Positions 7,671-14,940 of a DNA stretch of 21,004 bases are shown one piece after another. The DNA lies in contig JBEVNR010000030.1 in NCBI GenBank assembly GCA_040507985.1, positions 1-21,004 of the forward strand. Direction: 5' to 3'. The DNA comes from JBEVNR01 sp040507985 (lineage in GTDB: Bacteria > Pseudomonadota > Alphaproteobacteria > Rickettsiales > UBA6187). The translations under genes were made by a program, and so were the position numbers. The notes beneath the pieces are model-generated. The model ran no database searches and had not been told where the DNA came from. It saw nothing but the letters and a program-made list of their open reading frames with translations. Within the stretch, counting starts at the first letter, position 1; each line of letters opens with the position of its first letter.

Positions 7671-7678
7671 GGCGAGAA

Positions 7679-8050
7679 TTACTCGTTTTCCTTAGAGGAA
7701 AAACGGCGACGCAACGCCAAGCTCAAACGGCTGCGCTCTTGCTGCGTCATGGTTTTCGCCGCATTCACCAACGTCTTGTTTTTGGCGTCGTATTTTGCGG
7801 CGCTCGCTTTTTCTATGGCGTCGGAAAGCTTGATGTAGGCGTCGGCATCAAATTTTTCCGCCACCAACAGCGCCTCGCGCCGCTGCAATAAATCTCGCAT
7901 TTGGCGTTGTTCCTCCGCGCCGGCCGCGTGAACGGCTTGGGCGACTTCGGCAACGTGGTGCGCCCCTACCGAAGCGGTCGGCGCCTCGGCCAATCCAACG
8001 GCGGGGGAAAGAATCAGCGTCGCCGCCACAAAAAAAACGCGTCTATCCAT
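7679..8050 (-). CDS. Periplasmic Spy/CpxP-like (heavy-metal-resistance fold) protein
   Basis: A 123-residue exported protein with signal peptide MDRRVFFVAATLILSPAVGLA. The mature part is all-helical and charged, with QRREALLVAEKFDADAY, a middle helix (KLSDAIEKASAAKYDAKNK) and a terminal MTQQERSRLSLALRRR. This order resembles periplasmic metal-sensor/chaperone proteins of the Spy/CpxP/CnrX type, in which the last motif corresponds to the LTxxQ-like helix. The match is by pattern only. An AAGGAAG Shine-Dalgarno precedes the ATG at 8050. It lies 21 bp after the lipoprotein gene and 8 bp before the pilin-like gene, which suggests one transcript and perhaps a role in folding or protecting the exported neighbours. 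Confidence 0.55.
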   Translation of the reverse strand: MDRRVFFVAATLILSPAVGLAEAPTASVGAHHVAEVAQAVHAAGAEEQRQMRDLLQRREALLVAEKFDADAYIKLSDAIEKASAAKYDAKNKTLVNAAKTMTQQERSRLSLALRRRFSSKENE

Positions 8051-8071
8051 ACAAAAAAACTTCCTTAGGCG

Positions 8072-8653
8072 TTAAAAGAGGGAGGCGCTTAACGTGGCGT
8101 CGTCATCTTCTTGGGGTGTGGGGGCGGCATTCACGACGCTCGCGGGCGTATAAAGATTTTGCTGCCGTTTGTTAAACGCGTAGTTCCATTCAAGAGGAGA
8201 AATCAGATCGCGGCCCTGTTTAAATCGAATGTACGATCCTCCGGATTGGGGAGCGAAGGTAATATGCACTTGCCTGCCGTCGGGGGCGCGATATAGCTCC
8301 ATACCCGGATATTTTTGCCATCCGGCGTCTCGCATGGAGTTGCGGTAAAAACTGAGAAGGGAGGGAAGCGAGGCATTCTCGGCATGGTAGACCGCCTGCA
8401 TGCCATCTCCGCCGTTCATGAAGCCTACGTTGTAAGGGCGAGCCGATTCGGTGGCGTATGCACCGGGAAAGACGGGAACGCCGGGCATTTCTTTAATAAA
8501 TCCGGCGGGACGGGGAACGACGGAAGAGAGCATGGAGAAGGAAGAGTATCGCGGAGCTTCGCGAGAGCATGCGGACAAGGAAAGAAGCGCAATAGCGGCG
8601 CCACACATGGACAAACGTCCGAGTAAGGAAAAATAACGTTTCGGCATAAGCAT
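8072..8653 (-). CDS. Putative outer-membrane lipoprotein, unknown function
   Basis: A 193-residue protein from the ATG at 8653 (an ATG two codons later is equally possible; a longer GTG start at 8704 adds a non-signal extension). The N-terminus has a basic region, a hydrophobic stretch and a lipobox LSAC with Cys at 29. Ser follows the Cys, so sorting to the outer membrane is expected in a Lol-type system. The mature part contains a compact domain with the pattern AVYHAENASLPSLLSFYRNS, then AGWQ and RQVHITF, like lipoproteins described by a helix followed by 'FYR..M...GW'. I do not know its function. It is the first gene of the three-gene minus-strand cluster with the Spy-like and pilin-like proteins. 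Confidence 0.75.
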   Translation of the reverse strand: MLMPKRYFSLLGRLSMCGAAIALLSLSACSREAPRYSSFSMLSSVVPRPAGFIKEMPGVPVFPGAYATESARPYNVGFMNGGDGMQAVYHAENASLPSLLSFYRNSMRDAGWQKYPGMELYRAPDGRQVHITFAPQSGGSYIRFKQGRDLISPLEWNYAFNKRQQNLYTPASVVNAAPTPQEDDDATLSASLF

Positions 8654-8791
8654 ACCCGCATCGTGGTTATCTTTGTCGGCAAACGGCGCCAAGGCGAAAA
8701 TCACGATCGCTTAATTCTTGCGACCGTTTTATTAACATAGAGGATATTTTTCTTAAAGTAAAGTTTCATTTCGCTAAAAATAACGGCGGCC

Positions 8792-9015
8792 AGGGCAAAA
8801 AAATGAATTAACGCATTAACCACTTTCCTCCTTCGTCATTCCCGCGAAGACGAGAATCCAGCATTTTTTAAACTTGCGCGCGAAGCGCGCTCTTAATTTT
8901 AAAGAAAAAATGAGCGAGCTACGCACGTAAATGTTGTTTTTTGCCTAGATTCCCGCTTTCGCGGGAATGACAATGTTTAATTTTTTATAACCTTGTTAAT
9001 TCATGTTTTTGCCCT
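8792..9015. mobile_element. Palindromic element with nested inverted repeats
   Basis: The outer arms are 21 bp: AGGGCAAAAAAATGAATTAA plus C (8792-8812) and the inverse of AGGGCAAAAACATGAATTAA plus C (8995-9015), with 20 of 21 bases matching. Inner arms GTCATTCCCGCGAA (8835-8848) and its perfect inverse (8958-8971) lie inside. A GCGCGC-GAA-GCGCGC hairpin is near 8876-8892. There is no ORF. The inner arms resemble the widespread GTCATTCCCGCGAAAGCGGGAAT-type bacterial repeats. The nested arrangement suggests one repeat inserted within another, or a single large fold-back. No clean target duplication was found. Confidence 0.7.
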
Positions 9016-9111
9016 AACGGGAAACGCTTTTGGCGCCATACTGCCGCTTGCATACGAAGCGAGCGACGTAAAATCAACGACTCAATGCTCCTTGCAATCA
9101 TTGATCTTTAA

Positions 9112-9277
9112 TAGGACTTATGCAGCACGCATCTTTTTGGCGCTTTCTGCGGTAAAAATCGTCTAAAATTCTTATCCCCGTTTACGCGGGGACAGACCTT
9201 CGCGTTGAGTGTGCTGCGTTTTTTATCCGTTCTTGACCTATAAATCGCTCAAAAATCTACGCACTGCGTAAGTCCTA
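9112..9277. mobile_element. MITE-like element 3 (TAGGACTTA family, GCAG variant)
   Basis: The left end is TAGGACTTATGCAGCACGCA; the right end, inverted, is TAGGACTTACGCAGTGCGTA. The inner bases CTTTTTGG and ATTTTTGAG also correspond. TTTAA occurs at 9107-9111 and 9279-9283, a probable 5 bp target duplication with one extra T at the right junction. The interior holds a TCCCCG-TTTACG-CGGGGA hairpin. The 166 bp element is non-coding and ends just beyond the 3' end of the 765-aa gene, where it could affect transcript ending. Confidence 0.75.
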
Positions 9278-9286
9278 TTTTAAGAC

Positions 9287-11584
9287 TCATCCATGTGAAT
9301 GCTCAATTTGGTCTAGCCGCTCTAACAATCTTCGTTGGATGCTACCTGACACATGCGAAGAAGAGGGACCATTGGTGGTTGCAACCCACTTCCCTGACCC
9401 GCTAAAAGGAGGAGAGTCTTGCGTAATTTGTTTTTCTTGTTCAGCAGCAGGGTTACGCACCCCATATTTATCGCGATGTGCACGAAATAATGTATTCCTA
9501 TTTATGTCGTGCTGTTCATCCCGAGTCAATTCATTCCATGATTTTCCTCCTAAATCATTAGCTGCCGGCGATTGCAAACCCTGCCGTTGTTCAATGGAGC
9601 ATTTTGTCAATGCTTGTTCAATTTTGCCTTGAGGTATTACCGTTTCCTTGACCGCTTTCTTGTCCGTTTGTTGTTCAATCTTTGGTGGCTCAACGCTTTC
9701 TGACGAGCCACCAAGCGAAGATTGCGTAGGGAAATTATCCACACGGCGTATCATAGACGTAGTGATACGGGGTTGGGGAGGTGGTTCAGTATTTTTACTG
9801 AGCATTTTGCTAAATTTTCTACTGAACCAGTTCAATTTGTTCTGCTTTCCGTCTTTTTCTGGTTGAGACGACGTATCGGTAGAGGCCGAAAATTGGCTTA
9901 TCGACGTAGACCCGTTAACGTAATTATTGCCCGGAGTTACAAGAGTACGGCCATTTTCTTTTGCTTTTTGTAGATTGGCGCTATCTTGCTCTTGTTGCGC
10001 CAACGCGCGACTATTCTCTTCCATCAGAGACTCCGGTTGTTGGGGACGTTGTATATTATTGACGCCGGGATTTTTAACGCCCAACGGATCAGGAGCGACG
10101 TTTTTTTGTGCGCCATCCATGGAATATTCGGACGAGACGGATTCTGGTCTCTTCGCAACATCATCCTGTTTTACAGGAGCTGATGGCGTAGGATGTTCCC
10201 CGCCTATTATGGGTAAGACCACTGACGATTTCGTAGCGGCATAAGCATTATTAGGGTATGGTGAACTTTGTTGAGATTTTTCCGTATTAAGGTTAGATAA
10301 ATCAAGATTTACTTTTTTTACATCAAGGCCCTTTGGGAATGTCTGGGAATGCCTCGCCTCGCCGGGCACGAATGTACCCGCCCCCGGACGTTGGTTGTTA
10401 TTAAGAAAATCACCCAACTCCGAAGTGGAGGAGTACTCCAACGGGGCTTTTCCTTTCCCTTTCCCGCCGGTCACAATCGGGAGCGCATTAATTATTTCCT
10501 TTTTTTCTTGGTTGAGTGGAACGCTGGACGGCAAACTGCCGGACGGTGCGCCGGAGGGATTTGCTCCACTCGCGAAGTACAACCCTTGTTCGTGGTTTTT
10601 TGGTTTGAAAGAAAGCGGGTCCGGCTTCGCTTCTTTTCTCACCGGAGACGGAACGGCAGTCGGTGACGGCACGGGAGGATTAAAATTTAAGAGTTCGTCA
10701 AAAGTAGGGATTTCACGTATATCGATATGCGAGGTTTTTGGGGCGTGTGTATGGTCGGGATAGTACGCAATATTGTACGCCGGTTTCCTGCTGATGACCA
10801 TCTCATTTCTTAAATGAGATACTTCCCGTTCTAGATGAGCAATTTGTGCCCTTAATCGGCTTATTTCCCTTGCCTGTACGTTAAGCATTCCTTGCATTGC
10901 CGGGGAAAGCGACGTTTCGACCTTAGGTTGCACCCGTGGATCCGGGTTATAGGCAGTTTGTTCGCGAGATTGAGACCTCGACGGCGGCGTAAGAAAGGTG
11001 GTTATCGCGCTTAGCGTCGATTTAGGTAGAGGCGGCAATTCTTTTTCTTGCTTGGCGGGAACGTTGCGAGGTTGCTGATCCCTTGGGCGTTGGTTCGTTC
11101 CGGCCCGCAAAGCGGGAGTGGCGAGCGGACGGAGACCGGTAGATTGTCCGGCGCGATCAGGCCGTTGAGGAACGCCTTGTTGGCGCATTTCGGTTTGCGG
11201 CGCAGGAATGACGATCGGCTCCGGACGAGGGCGACCTTGCTGCCGAGGGGGCGTAACATTTTGAGCGGAGCCTTTTTCGACCGCCGGCTTTAGGCGACGT
11301 GCGGACGCCAGATATGACCTAGACCTAGGCTCCGGTACCGGTACCGTTAAGAAGGTTGCAAATTTCCTCCACAATGGTTCTTCTTTCGGCGTTATGGTCG
11401 ATTTTGTGGCAACGGCTTTACGAGGATCTATTAGGTTCGTATCAACCTGCGCCTCCTGCGGATTAAAGGCCGCTTCTGCTTCGGCGGCAAAATCTCGTGC
11501 GACGGGAGATTGTGGCTGCGCCGACGGGGACATAAAATCCTGCACTTGCACGCGGCCTTGCGCAAAAGAATCATTGGCTGCCAT
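9287..11584 (-). CDS. Large disordered Pro/Gln/Ser-rich orphan protein (possible effector or scaffold)
   Basis: A 765-residue protein not recognised as any family. There is no signal peptide or membrane helix. Most of it is low-complexity and rich in Pro, Gln, Ser, Asn and Lys, with PxxP stretches (ELPPLPKS at 182-190; EPPPQPR at 600-606). Ordered-looking islands are a coiled coil at about 230-263 (QAREISRLRAQIAHLEREV...), a helical block at 682-709 (WNELTRDEQHDINRNTLF...) and a C-terminal helix RRLLERLDQIEHSHG. A hydrophobic motif followed by prolines recurs: WRKFATFLTVPVPEP (72-86), LSAITTFLTPPSRSQSR (191-207) and WFSRKFSKMLSKNTEPPP (586-603). It has a single Cys (C662). The sequence is visibly more AT-rich than its neighbours. 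It stands alone, with its own promoter and repeats downstream. A secreted effector or polar scaffold is inference only. Confidence 0.75.
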   Translation of the reverse strand: MAANDSFAQGRVQVQDFMSPSAQPQSPVARDFAAEAEAAFNPQEAQVDTNLIDPRKAVATKSTITPKEEPLWRKFATFLTVPVPEPRSRSYLASARRLKPAVEKGSAQNVTPPRQQGRPRPEPIVIPAPQTEMRQQGVPQRPDRAGQSTGLRPLATPALRAGTNQRPRDQQPRNVPAKQEKELPPLPKSTLSAITTFLTPPSRSQSREQTAYNPDPRVQPKVETSLSPAMQGMLNVQAREISRLRAQIAHLEREVSHLRNEMVISRKPAYNIAYYPDHTHAPKTSHIDIREIPTFDELLNFNPPVPSPTAVPSPVRKEAKPDPLSFKPKNHEQGLYFASGANPSGAPSGSLPSSVPLNQEKKEIINALPIVTGGKGKGKAPLEYSSTSELGDFLNNNQRPGAGTFVPGEARHSQTFPKGLDVKKVNLDLSNLNTEKSQQSSPYPNNAYAATKSSVVLPIIGGEHPTPSAPVKQDDVAKRPESVSSEYSMDGAQKNVAPDPLGVKNPGVNNIQRPQQPESLMEENSRALAQQEQDSANLQKAKENGRTLVTPGNNYVNGSTSISQFSASTDTSSQPEKDGKQNKLNWFSRKFSKMLSKNTEPPPQPRITTSMIRRVDNFPTQSSLGGSSESVEPPKIEQQTDKKAVKETVIPQGKIEQALTKCSIEQRQGLQSPAANDLGGKSWNELTRDEQHDINRNTLFRAHRDKYGVRNPAAEQEKQITQDSPPFSGSGKWVATTNGPSSSHVSGSIQRRLLERLDQIEHSHG

Positions 11585-11879
11585 ATTGTACTTACCGAAA
11601 AACCTAAACTATAACAAGGCGACAAAGAAAAACATAAAAATGTCGCTTGAATACATTATACGTTAAGCGTTATAGTTTACAAGTAATTATTAATAATTAT
11701 TTAAATTAATAGACCAAAAAAATCAATATTTCTACTTTTTAATAAAAATGTAATATAAGCGTCGAAGCGACGTTAATTATTTTTTAATAAATCCTTTCTT
11801 TTTCTGCGCACAGTAGATTACATGTGTTTTTAATCCTCTTTGAATAAAACGTCAATTCCATTTATGCGGTTGAGAAAAT
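11585..11879. other. AT-rich intergenic region
   Basis: A 295 bp stretch between the xthA stop and the 765-aa gene start, both minus strand. It is strongly AT-rich between about 11640 and 11830 and carries the promoter noted at 11655-11682. I see no gene and no obvious terminator for xthA. Confidence 0.6.
11655..11682 (-). promoter_or_regulatory. Sigma-70-type promoter of the 765-aa gene
   Basis: On the minus strand, TTGTAA (11677-11682) is followed after 16 bp by a perfect TATAAT (11655-11660). Transcription would begin near 11648 and give a leader of about 64 bases before the ATG at 11584. Confidence 0.6.
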
Positions 11880-12671
11880 CTATATGGAAAGTTGCGCTCG
11901 CACGGGAGCATGATCGGAGGGCGAATCCTTGTCGCGCATATAATCGTCTATGTCACAGCGGCGCGACGCGTCGGCAATTTCGGGCGACGCCAATAGAAAA
12001 TCGATGCGCAACCCCATGTTCTTTTGTCTGGCGCCGGCGCGATAATCCCACCACGTAAAATTTTTGGCGAAAGGATTTCCCGCGCGATAGAGGTCGCGCC
12101 ATCCCGTCGCTTCATAGGCGCGCATGCGCCGGCGTTCGGCCGGGTGGCAGCATATCGCCCCTTCCGATCGCACGGGGTCGTATACGTCTCGATCCGGCAG
12201 AAAAACCGCGTTAAAATCGCCCCCGACGATCGTCGGCGTTCCGTCCCGCCATAATTGCCGCATGCGCTCGCCCAATTCCTCCATAAAGCGCATTTTATAG
12301 GCAAATTTTGGGGAATCGGGGGCGTGCCCGTTCGGCACGTATACCGATGCCGCGCGGATGGGCGCCTTGCCCGGACGCTCGACGAGCGCCTCTATGTAAC
12401 GCGCCTGGTCGGCGTCGCCGCCAAACGTCGCTTTTTTTACCTCGGACAATCGAAAACGGGAAAGAATCGCCACGCCGTTATAGGATTTTTGGCCGTAGAC
12501 GGCCAGATTATATCCGGCGTCTTCCGCCTCGACGCGCGGAAAGGCGTCGTCCGTCGTTTTCGTCTCTTGCAGCACCAGCACGTCGGGCGCGTCGTTAGCG
12601 CGAAGATACTCCAGCAGATGAGGCAGGCGCGATTTTACGGAATTGACGTTCCAGGTAGCGACGGAAATCAT
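11880..12671 (-). CDS. xthA: Exodeoxyribonuclease III (AP endonuclease family)
   Basis: A 263-residue DNA-repair nuclease that cuts at abasic sites and removes 3' blocks in base-excision repair. The protein starts MISVATWNVNSVKSRL, has the metal-binding Glu in LVLQETK (E36), the YNGVAILSR motif, GGDFNAVFLPDRDVYDP with catalytic Asp and Asn, FTWWDYRAGARQKNMGLRIDFLL, and ends with the SDHAPV active-site His. Length and motifs are normal for the ExoIII/XthA family. The ATG at 12671 is chosen because it gives the canonical N-terminus and follows AAGGAT; the frame stays open upstream only because it overlaps queF. It lies 32 bp after queF, as the last gene of the phoH-led cluster. Confidence 0.95.
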   Translation of the reverse strand: MISVATWNVNSVKSRLPHLLEYLRANDAPDVLVLQETKTTDDAFPRVEAEDAGYNLAVYGQKSYNGVAILSRFRLSEVKKATFGGDADQARYIEALVERPGKAPIRAASVYVPNGHAPDSPKFAYKMRFMEELGERMRQLWRDGTPTIVGGDFNAVFLPDRDVYDPVRSEGAICCHPAERRRMRAYEATGWRDLYRAGNPFAKNFTWWDYRAGARQKNMGLRIDFLLASPEIADASRRCDIDDYMRDKDSPSDHAPVRAQLSI

Positions 12672-12703
12672 GGACGGATCCTTTAATCGGCGCTGTTTAC
12701 AGG

Positions 12704-13177
12704 CTATCTTCCCGCATAGGGAGGCACTTCTTGCGGCGGAAGCCATATTCCGGCGGGAGGCTCTGCGGTTTGGTAGAATACGTCGATGGGAATGCCACCG
12801 CGCGGATACCAATACCCCCCTATGCGCAGCCATTCCGGCGCCGCCGCGTCGACGATGCGCTTGGCGACGTAGACGGTGCAGGCTTCGTGAAAGTCTCCGT
12901 GGTTGCGGAACGACCCCAAAAACAGCTTGAGCGACTTGCTTTCTATCAATAACTCATCGGGAACGTAGTCAATGACAAGTCTAGCGAAATCCGGCTGGCC
13001 GGTCACGGGGCAGAGCGAGGTGAATTCCGGGCAAGTAAACCGCACCGCATAATTGGTGCCGGGATGGGGGTTCGGCACCGTCTCCAGCTCGGCCTCGTCG
13101 GGAGAACGCGGTAACGTCGACGCGCCGCCCAGCGCCGCGAGATTGTCGTACATGCGTTTTTCGTTCGATAAAGACAT
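12704..13177 (-). CDS. queF: NADPH-dependent 7-cyano-7-deazaguanine reductase QueF (short form)
   Basis: A 157-residue cytoplasmic enzyme that reduces preQ0 nitrile to preQ1 amine for queuosine in tRNA. It is the short, single-domain QueF. The catalytic Cys is C56 in FTSLCPVTGQPDF with the partner Asp D63. The QueF signature for NADPH binding is at 79-91 (ESKSLKLFLGSFR), followed by NHGDFHE with H97 and E98 near the active site. GGCGGAATT precedes the ATG at 13177, 14 bp after the ybeY stop. No other queuosine genes are in the window. Its place between ybeY and xthA differs from the more common ybeY-corC-lnt order. Confidence 0.96.
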   Translation of the reverse strand: MSLSNEKRMYDNLAALGGASTLPRSPDEAELETVPNPHPGTNYAVRFTCPEFTSLCPVTGQPDFARLVIDYVPDELLIESKSLKLFLGSFRNHGDFHEACTVYVAKRIVDAAAPEWLRIGGYWYPRGGIPIDVFYQTAEPPAGIWLPPQEVPPYAGR

Positions 13178-13191
13178 GCGAATTCCGCCGT

Positions 13192-13665
13192 TTAATAGGG
13201 ATTCTCAATGCCGAGATCGGCCAAAATATCTATCTCCAACGCCTCCATCGCCCCGGCGTCGCGATCCGTTTCGTGATCATAGCCCAACATATGTAAAAGG
13301 CCGTGGATAAAAAGATGCGCCGTATGTTCCCGCAAGGACAATCCCCCTTCTTCCGCCTCCTTCGCGACGGTTTCGAATGCGAATATCACGTCTCCGAGAT
13401 AGGCTTCCCTCGGAACTTCCGCTTCGTCCGGGCAGACGTCGTCCGACGGAAAGGAGAGCACGTTCGTCGATTCGTTCTTTCCGCGAAAATCGTAATTGAG
13501 CCGCGCCACCTCTGCGTCGTCCGAAAAATTCACGCACCATTCCGCGCCCTTGCCAAGCTGCGGCAACCGCGCGCGACAGGCGTCGACAAGGGTCGCGCAA
13601 AACGCATCGAGATCGCCGAGGGCGTCGTTCCATTCGTCGCGCGACACGATAACGTCCACCGTCAT
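13192..13665 (-). CDS. ybeY: Endoribonuclease YbeY, 16S rRNA maturation
   Basis: A 157-residue zinc-dependent endoribonuclease involved in 16S rRNA 3'-end processing and ribosome quality control. The diagnostic motif HGLLHMLGYDH sits at 121-131 and supplies the three zinc His residues (H121, H125, H131). The RGKNESTNVLSFP segment (61-73) and YLGDVIF (89-95) are also typical. The true start is the ATG at 13665: it overlaps the phoH stop as ATGA, follows GAGAAGAA, and the longer open frame upstream is only the shadow of phoH. The overlap implies translational coupling with PhoH, its usual partner. Confidence 0.96.
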   Translation of the reverse strand: MTVDVIVSRDEWNDALGDLDAFCATLVDACRARLPQLGKGAEWCVNFSDDAEVARLNYDFRGKNESTNVLSFPSDDVCPDEAEVPREAYLGDVIFAFETVAKEAEEGGLSLREHTAHLFIHGLLHMLGYDHETDRDAGAMEALEIDILADLGIENPY

Positions 13666-14687
13666 TTTTTCTTCTCTTGTTTGTCGTAGGCGGCGATGAT
13701 TTTGCGTACCAGATGGTGGCGCACCACGTCTTCCTCGCCGAAACGAACGGTGGCGACTTCTTCCAGGCGCTCCAGCAGCGATATGGCGTGCGCAAACCCT
13801 GAAACGGAACTGCCGGTTAAGTCTATCTGCGACATGTCGCCGCAAATAATCATTTTACTGCCTTCGCCCAACCGCGTTAAGAACATCTTCATTTGCACCG
13901 ACGTGGCGTTCTGCGCCTCGTCTAAAATAATAAAGGAGTTTTTAAGCGTACGGCCCCGCATAAAGGCCAGGGGCGTAATTTCGATGGCGCGTTTTTCGAT
14001 GAACCGAGCAATTTTGTCCGCCGGCAACATTTCGTTCAGCGAATCGTAAAGCGGTTGCATGTACGGATCGATTTTATCGCGCATGTCGCCCGGCAAAAAC
14101 CCGATTTTCTCCCCCGCCTCCACCGCCGGGCGGCACAGCACAATGCGTGAGTAACGGCGCTGCAGAAACAACGACACGGCGACGGCCACCGCCAAAAACG
14201 TTTTTCCCGTTCCCGCCGGCCCGGCGGCAAAGACGAGATCTTTCGCATAGGCTGCTTCGATATAGCGGCGTTGCCTAGGAGTGGCGGGAGCGATGTTGGC
14301 TTTTTCAGTGACGATATAAAAATCGGACGACGGATCGGCAATGAAAGACGAGGCGCGTTTTTCCTCCCTCGCCTCAGGATGGCGTTTTGGTCTAGAGTCG
14401 TCGTGTTGAGGGGCCTGCGCATGAAAGCTTTGGCGCAACAGCTTTTTTATTTCGCCTTCGTTCAGGTGGTGTTGTTTTTTTTTCGCCAAGCCATACACCG
14501 CCAGCAAGAAGCGCTCGGCGCATAGGGCGGATTCCGGATCGCCGTGCACGACGAAACGTCCGCCGCGCGAATAAATTTCCACGCCGTATTCCGTTTCGGC
14601 GGCGCGCACGACGCGATCGGAGTCTCCGTACACATACGGAACGACCTGACCGTCTTCAAACGATATGGTGACGGACGTAGACGGCAT
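13662..14687 (-). CDS. PhoH-like ATPase
   Basis: A 341-residue cytoplasmic P-loop ATPase of the PhoH/PhoL type, generally encoded beside ybeY and thought to act in RNA metabolism. An N-terminal KH-like region (about 5-70) with YGVEIYSRGGRFVVHGD precedes a charged linker (90-115). Walker A is GPAGTGKT (156-163), followed by CRPAVEAGEKIGFLPGD (185-201), Walker B FIILDEAQNAT (252-262) and ICGDMSQIDL. The C-terminus is lysine-rich (KQEKKK). The length is near normal for this family. It starts 26 bp after the L36 gene and overlaps ybeY by 4 bp. Confidence 0.94.
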   Translation of the reverse strand: MPSTSVTISFEDGQVVPYVYGDSDRVVRAAETEYGVEIYSRGGRFVVHGDPESALCAERFLLAVYGLAKKKQHHLNEGEIKKLLRQSFHAQAPQHDDSRPKRHPEAREEKRASSFIADPSSDFYIVTEKANIAPATPRQRRYIEAAYAKDLVFAAGPAGTGKTFLAVAVAVSLFLQRRYSRIVLCRPAVEAGEKIGFLPGDMRDKIDPYMQPLYDSLNEMLPADKIARFIEKRAIEITPLAFMRGRTLKNSFIILDEAQNATSVQMKMFLTRLGEGSKMIICGDMSQIDLTGSSVSGFAHAISLLERLEEVATVRFGEEDVVRHHLVRKIIAAYDKQEKKK

Positions 14688-14713
14688 GGCACCTAAACGC
14701 TAAATGGATAACG

Positions 14714-14839
14714 CTACGCTTGCTTGGCTTTAAAGCGGGGATTTTTTTTGTTGATGATATAGACGGTGCGTCCGCGTTTGATCACCTGGCAATTTTTATC
14801 GCGTTTTTTTTGCGACTTAAGTGAGCTTAACACTCTCAT
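14714..14839 (-). CDS. rpmJ: 50S ribosomal protein L36, type B
   Basis: A 41-residue ribosomal protein: MRVLSSLKSQKKRDKNCQVI, then KRGRTVYIINKKNPRFKAKQ and a final Ala. It is the type B (YkgO-like) form, which lacks the four-ligand zinc knuckle of type A; only C17 remains. L36 sits in the large subunit near the 23S 3' end. AAGGA lies 8 bp before the ATG at 14839. It is 26 bp upstream of phoH on the same strand and probably leads that operon. In many Alphaproteobacteria this is the only L36. Confidence 0.95.
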   Translation of the reverse strand: MRVLSSLKSQKKRDKNCQVIKRGRTVYIINKKNPRFKAKQA

Positions 14840-14940
14840 GGCATATCCTTAGTTGTGCGTTCCGCGTCACGCAAACGTGAACCCAAGACATGATGAGGCC
14901 TTGGCGCGTTGCGGACGTTAGAGCCTATTATAAATTATAA

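Larger units (their letters stand above)
8654..9286. other. Repeat-rich intergenic region
   Basis: A 630 bp gene-free stretch between the lipoprotein cluster and the 765-aa gene, both on the minus strand. It contains the nested palindromic element (8792-9015) and MITE-like element 3 (9112-9277). Element 3 ends 9 bp from the stop codon of the 765-aa gene. The promoter of the lipoprotein cluster should lie near 8660-8780 but I cannot place it. Confidence 0.7.

Noticed and set aside
6533..9286. CRISPR array suggested by several repeated short sequences
   Set aside because: The repeats are inverted, not regularly spaced direct repeats, and there are no spacers or cas genes.
12672..12833. A longer N-terminus for the exodeoxyribonuclease III protein
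   Set aside because: The extension overlaps queF in another frame and precedes the canonical start MISVATWNVN, which has its own ribosome-binding site.
13666..13845. A 60-residue N-terminal extension of YbeY
   Set aside because: It lies inside phoH, is very Arg-rich, and the ATGA overlap start gives the normal length.
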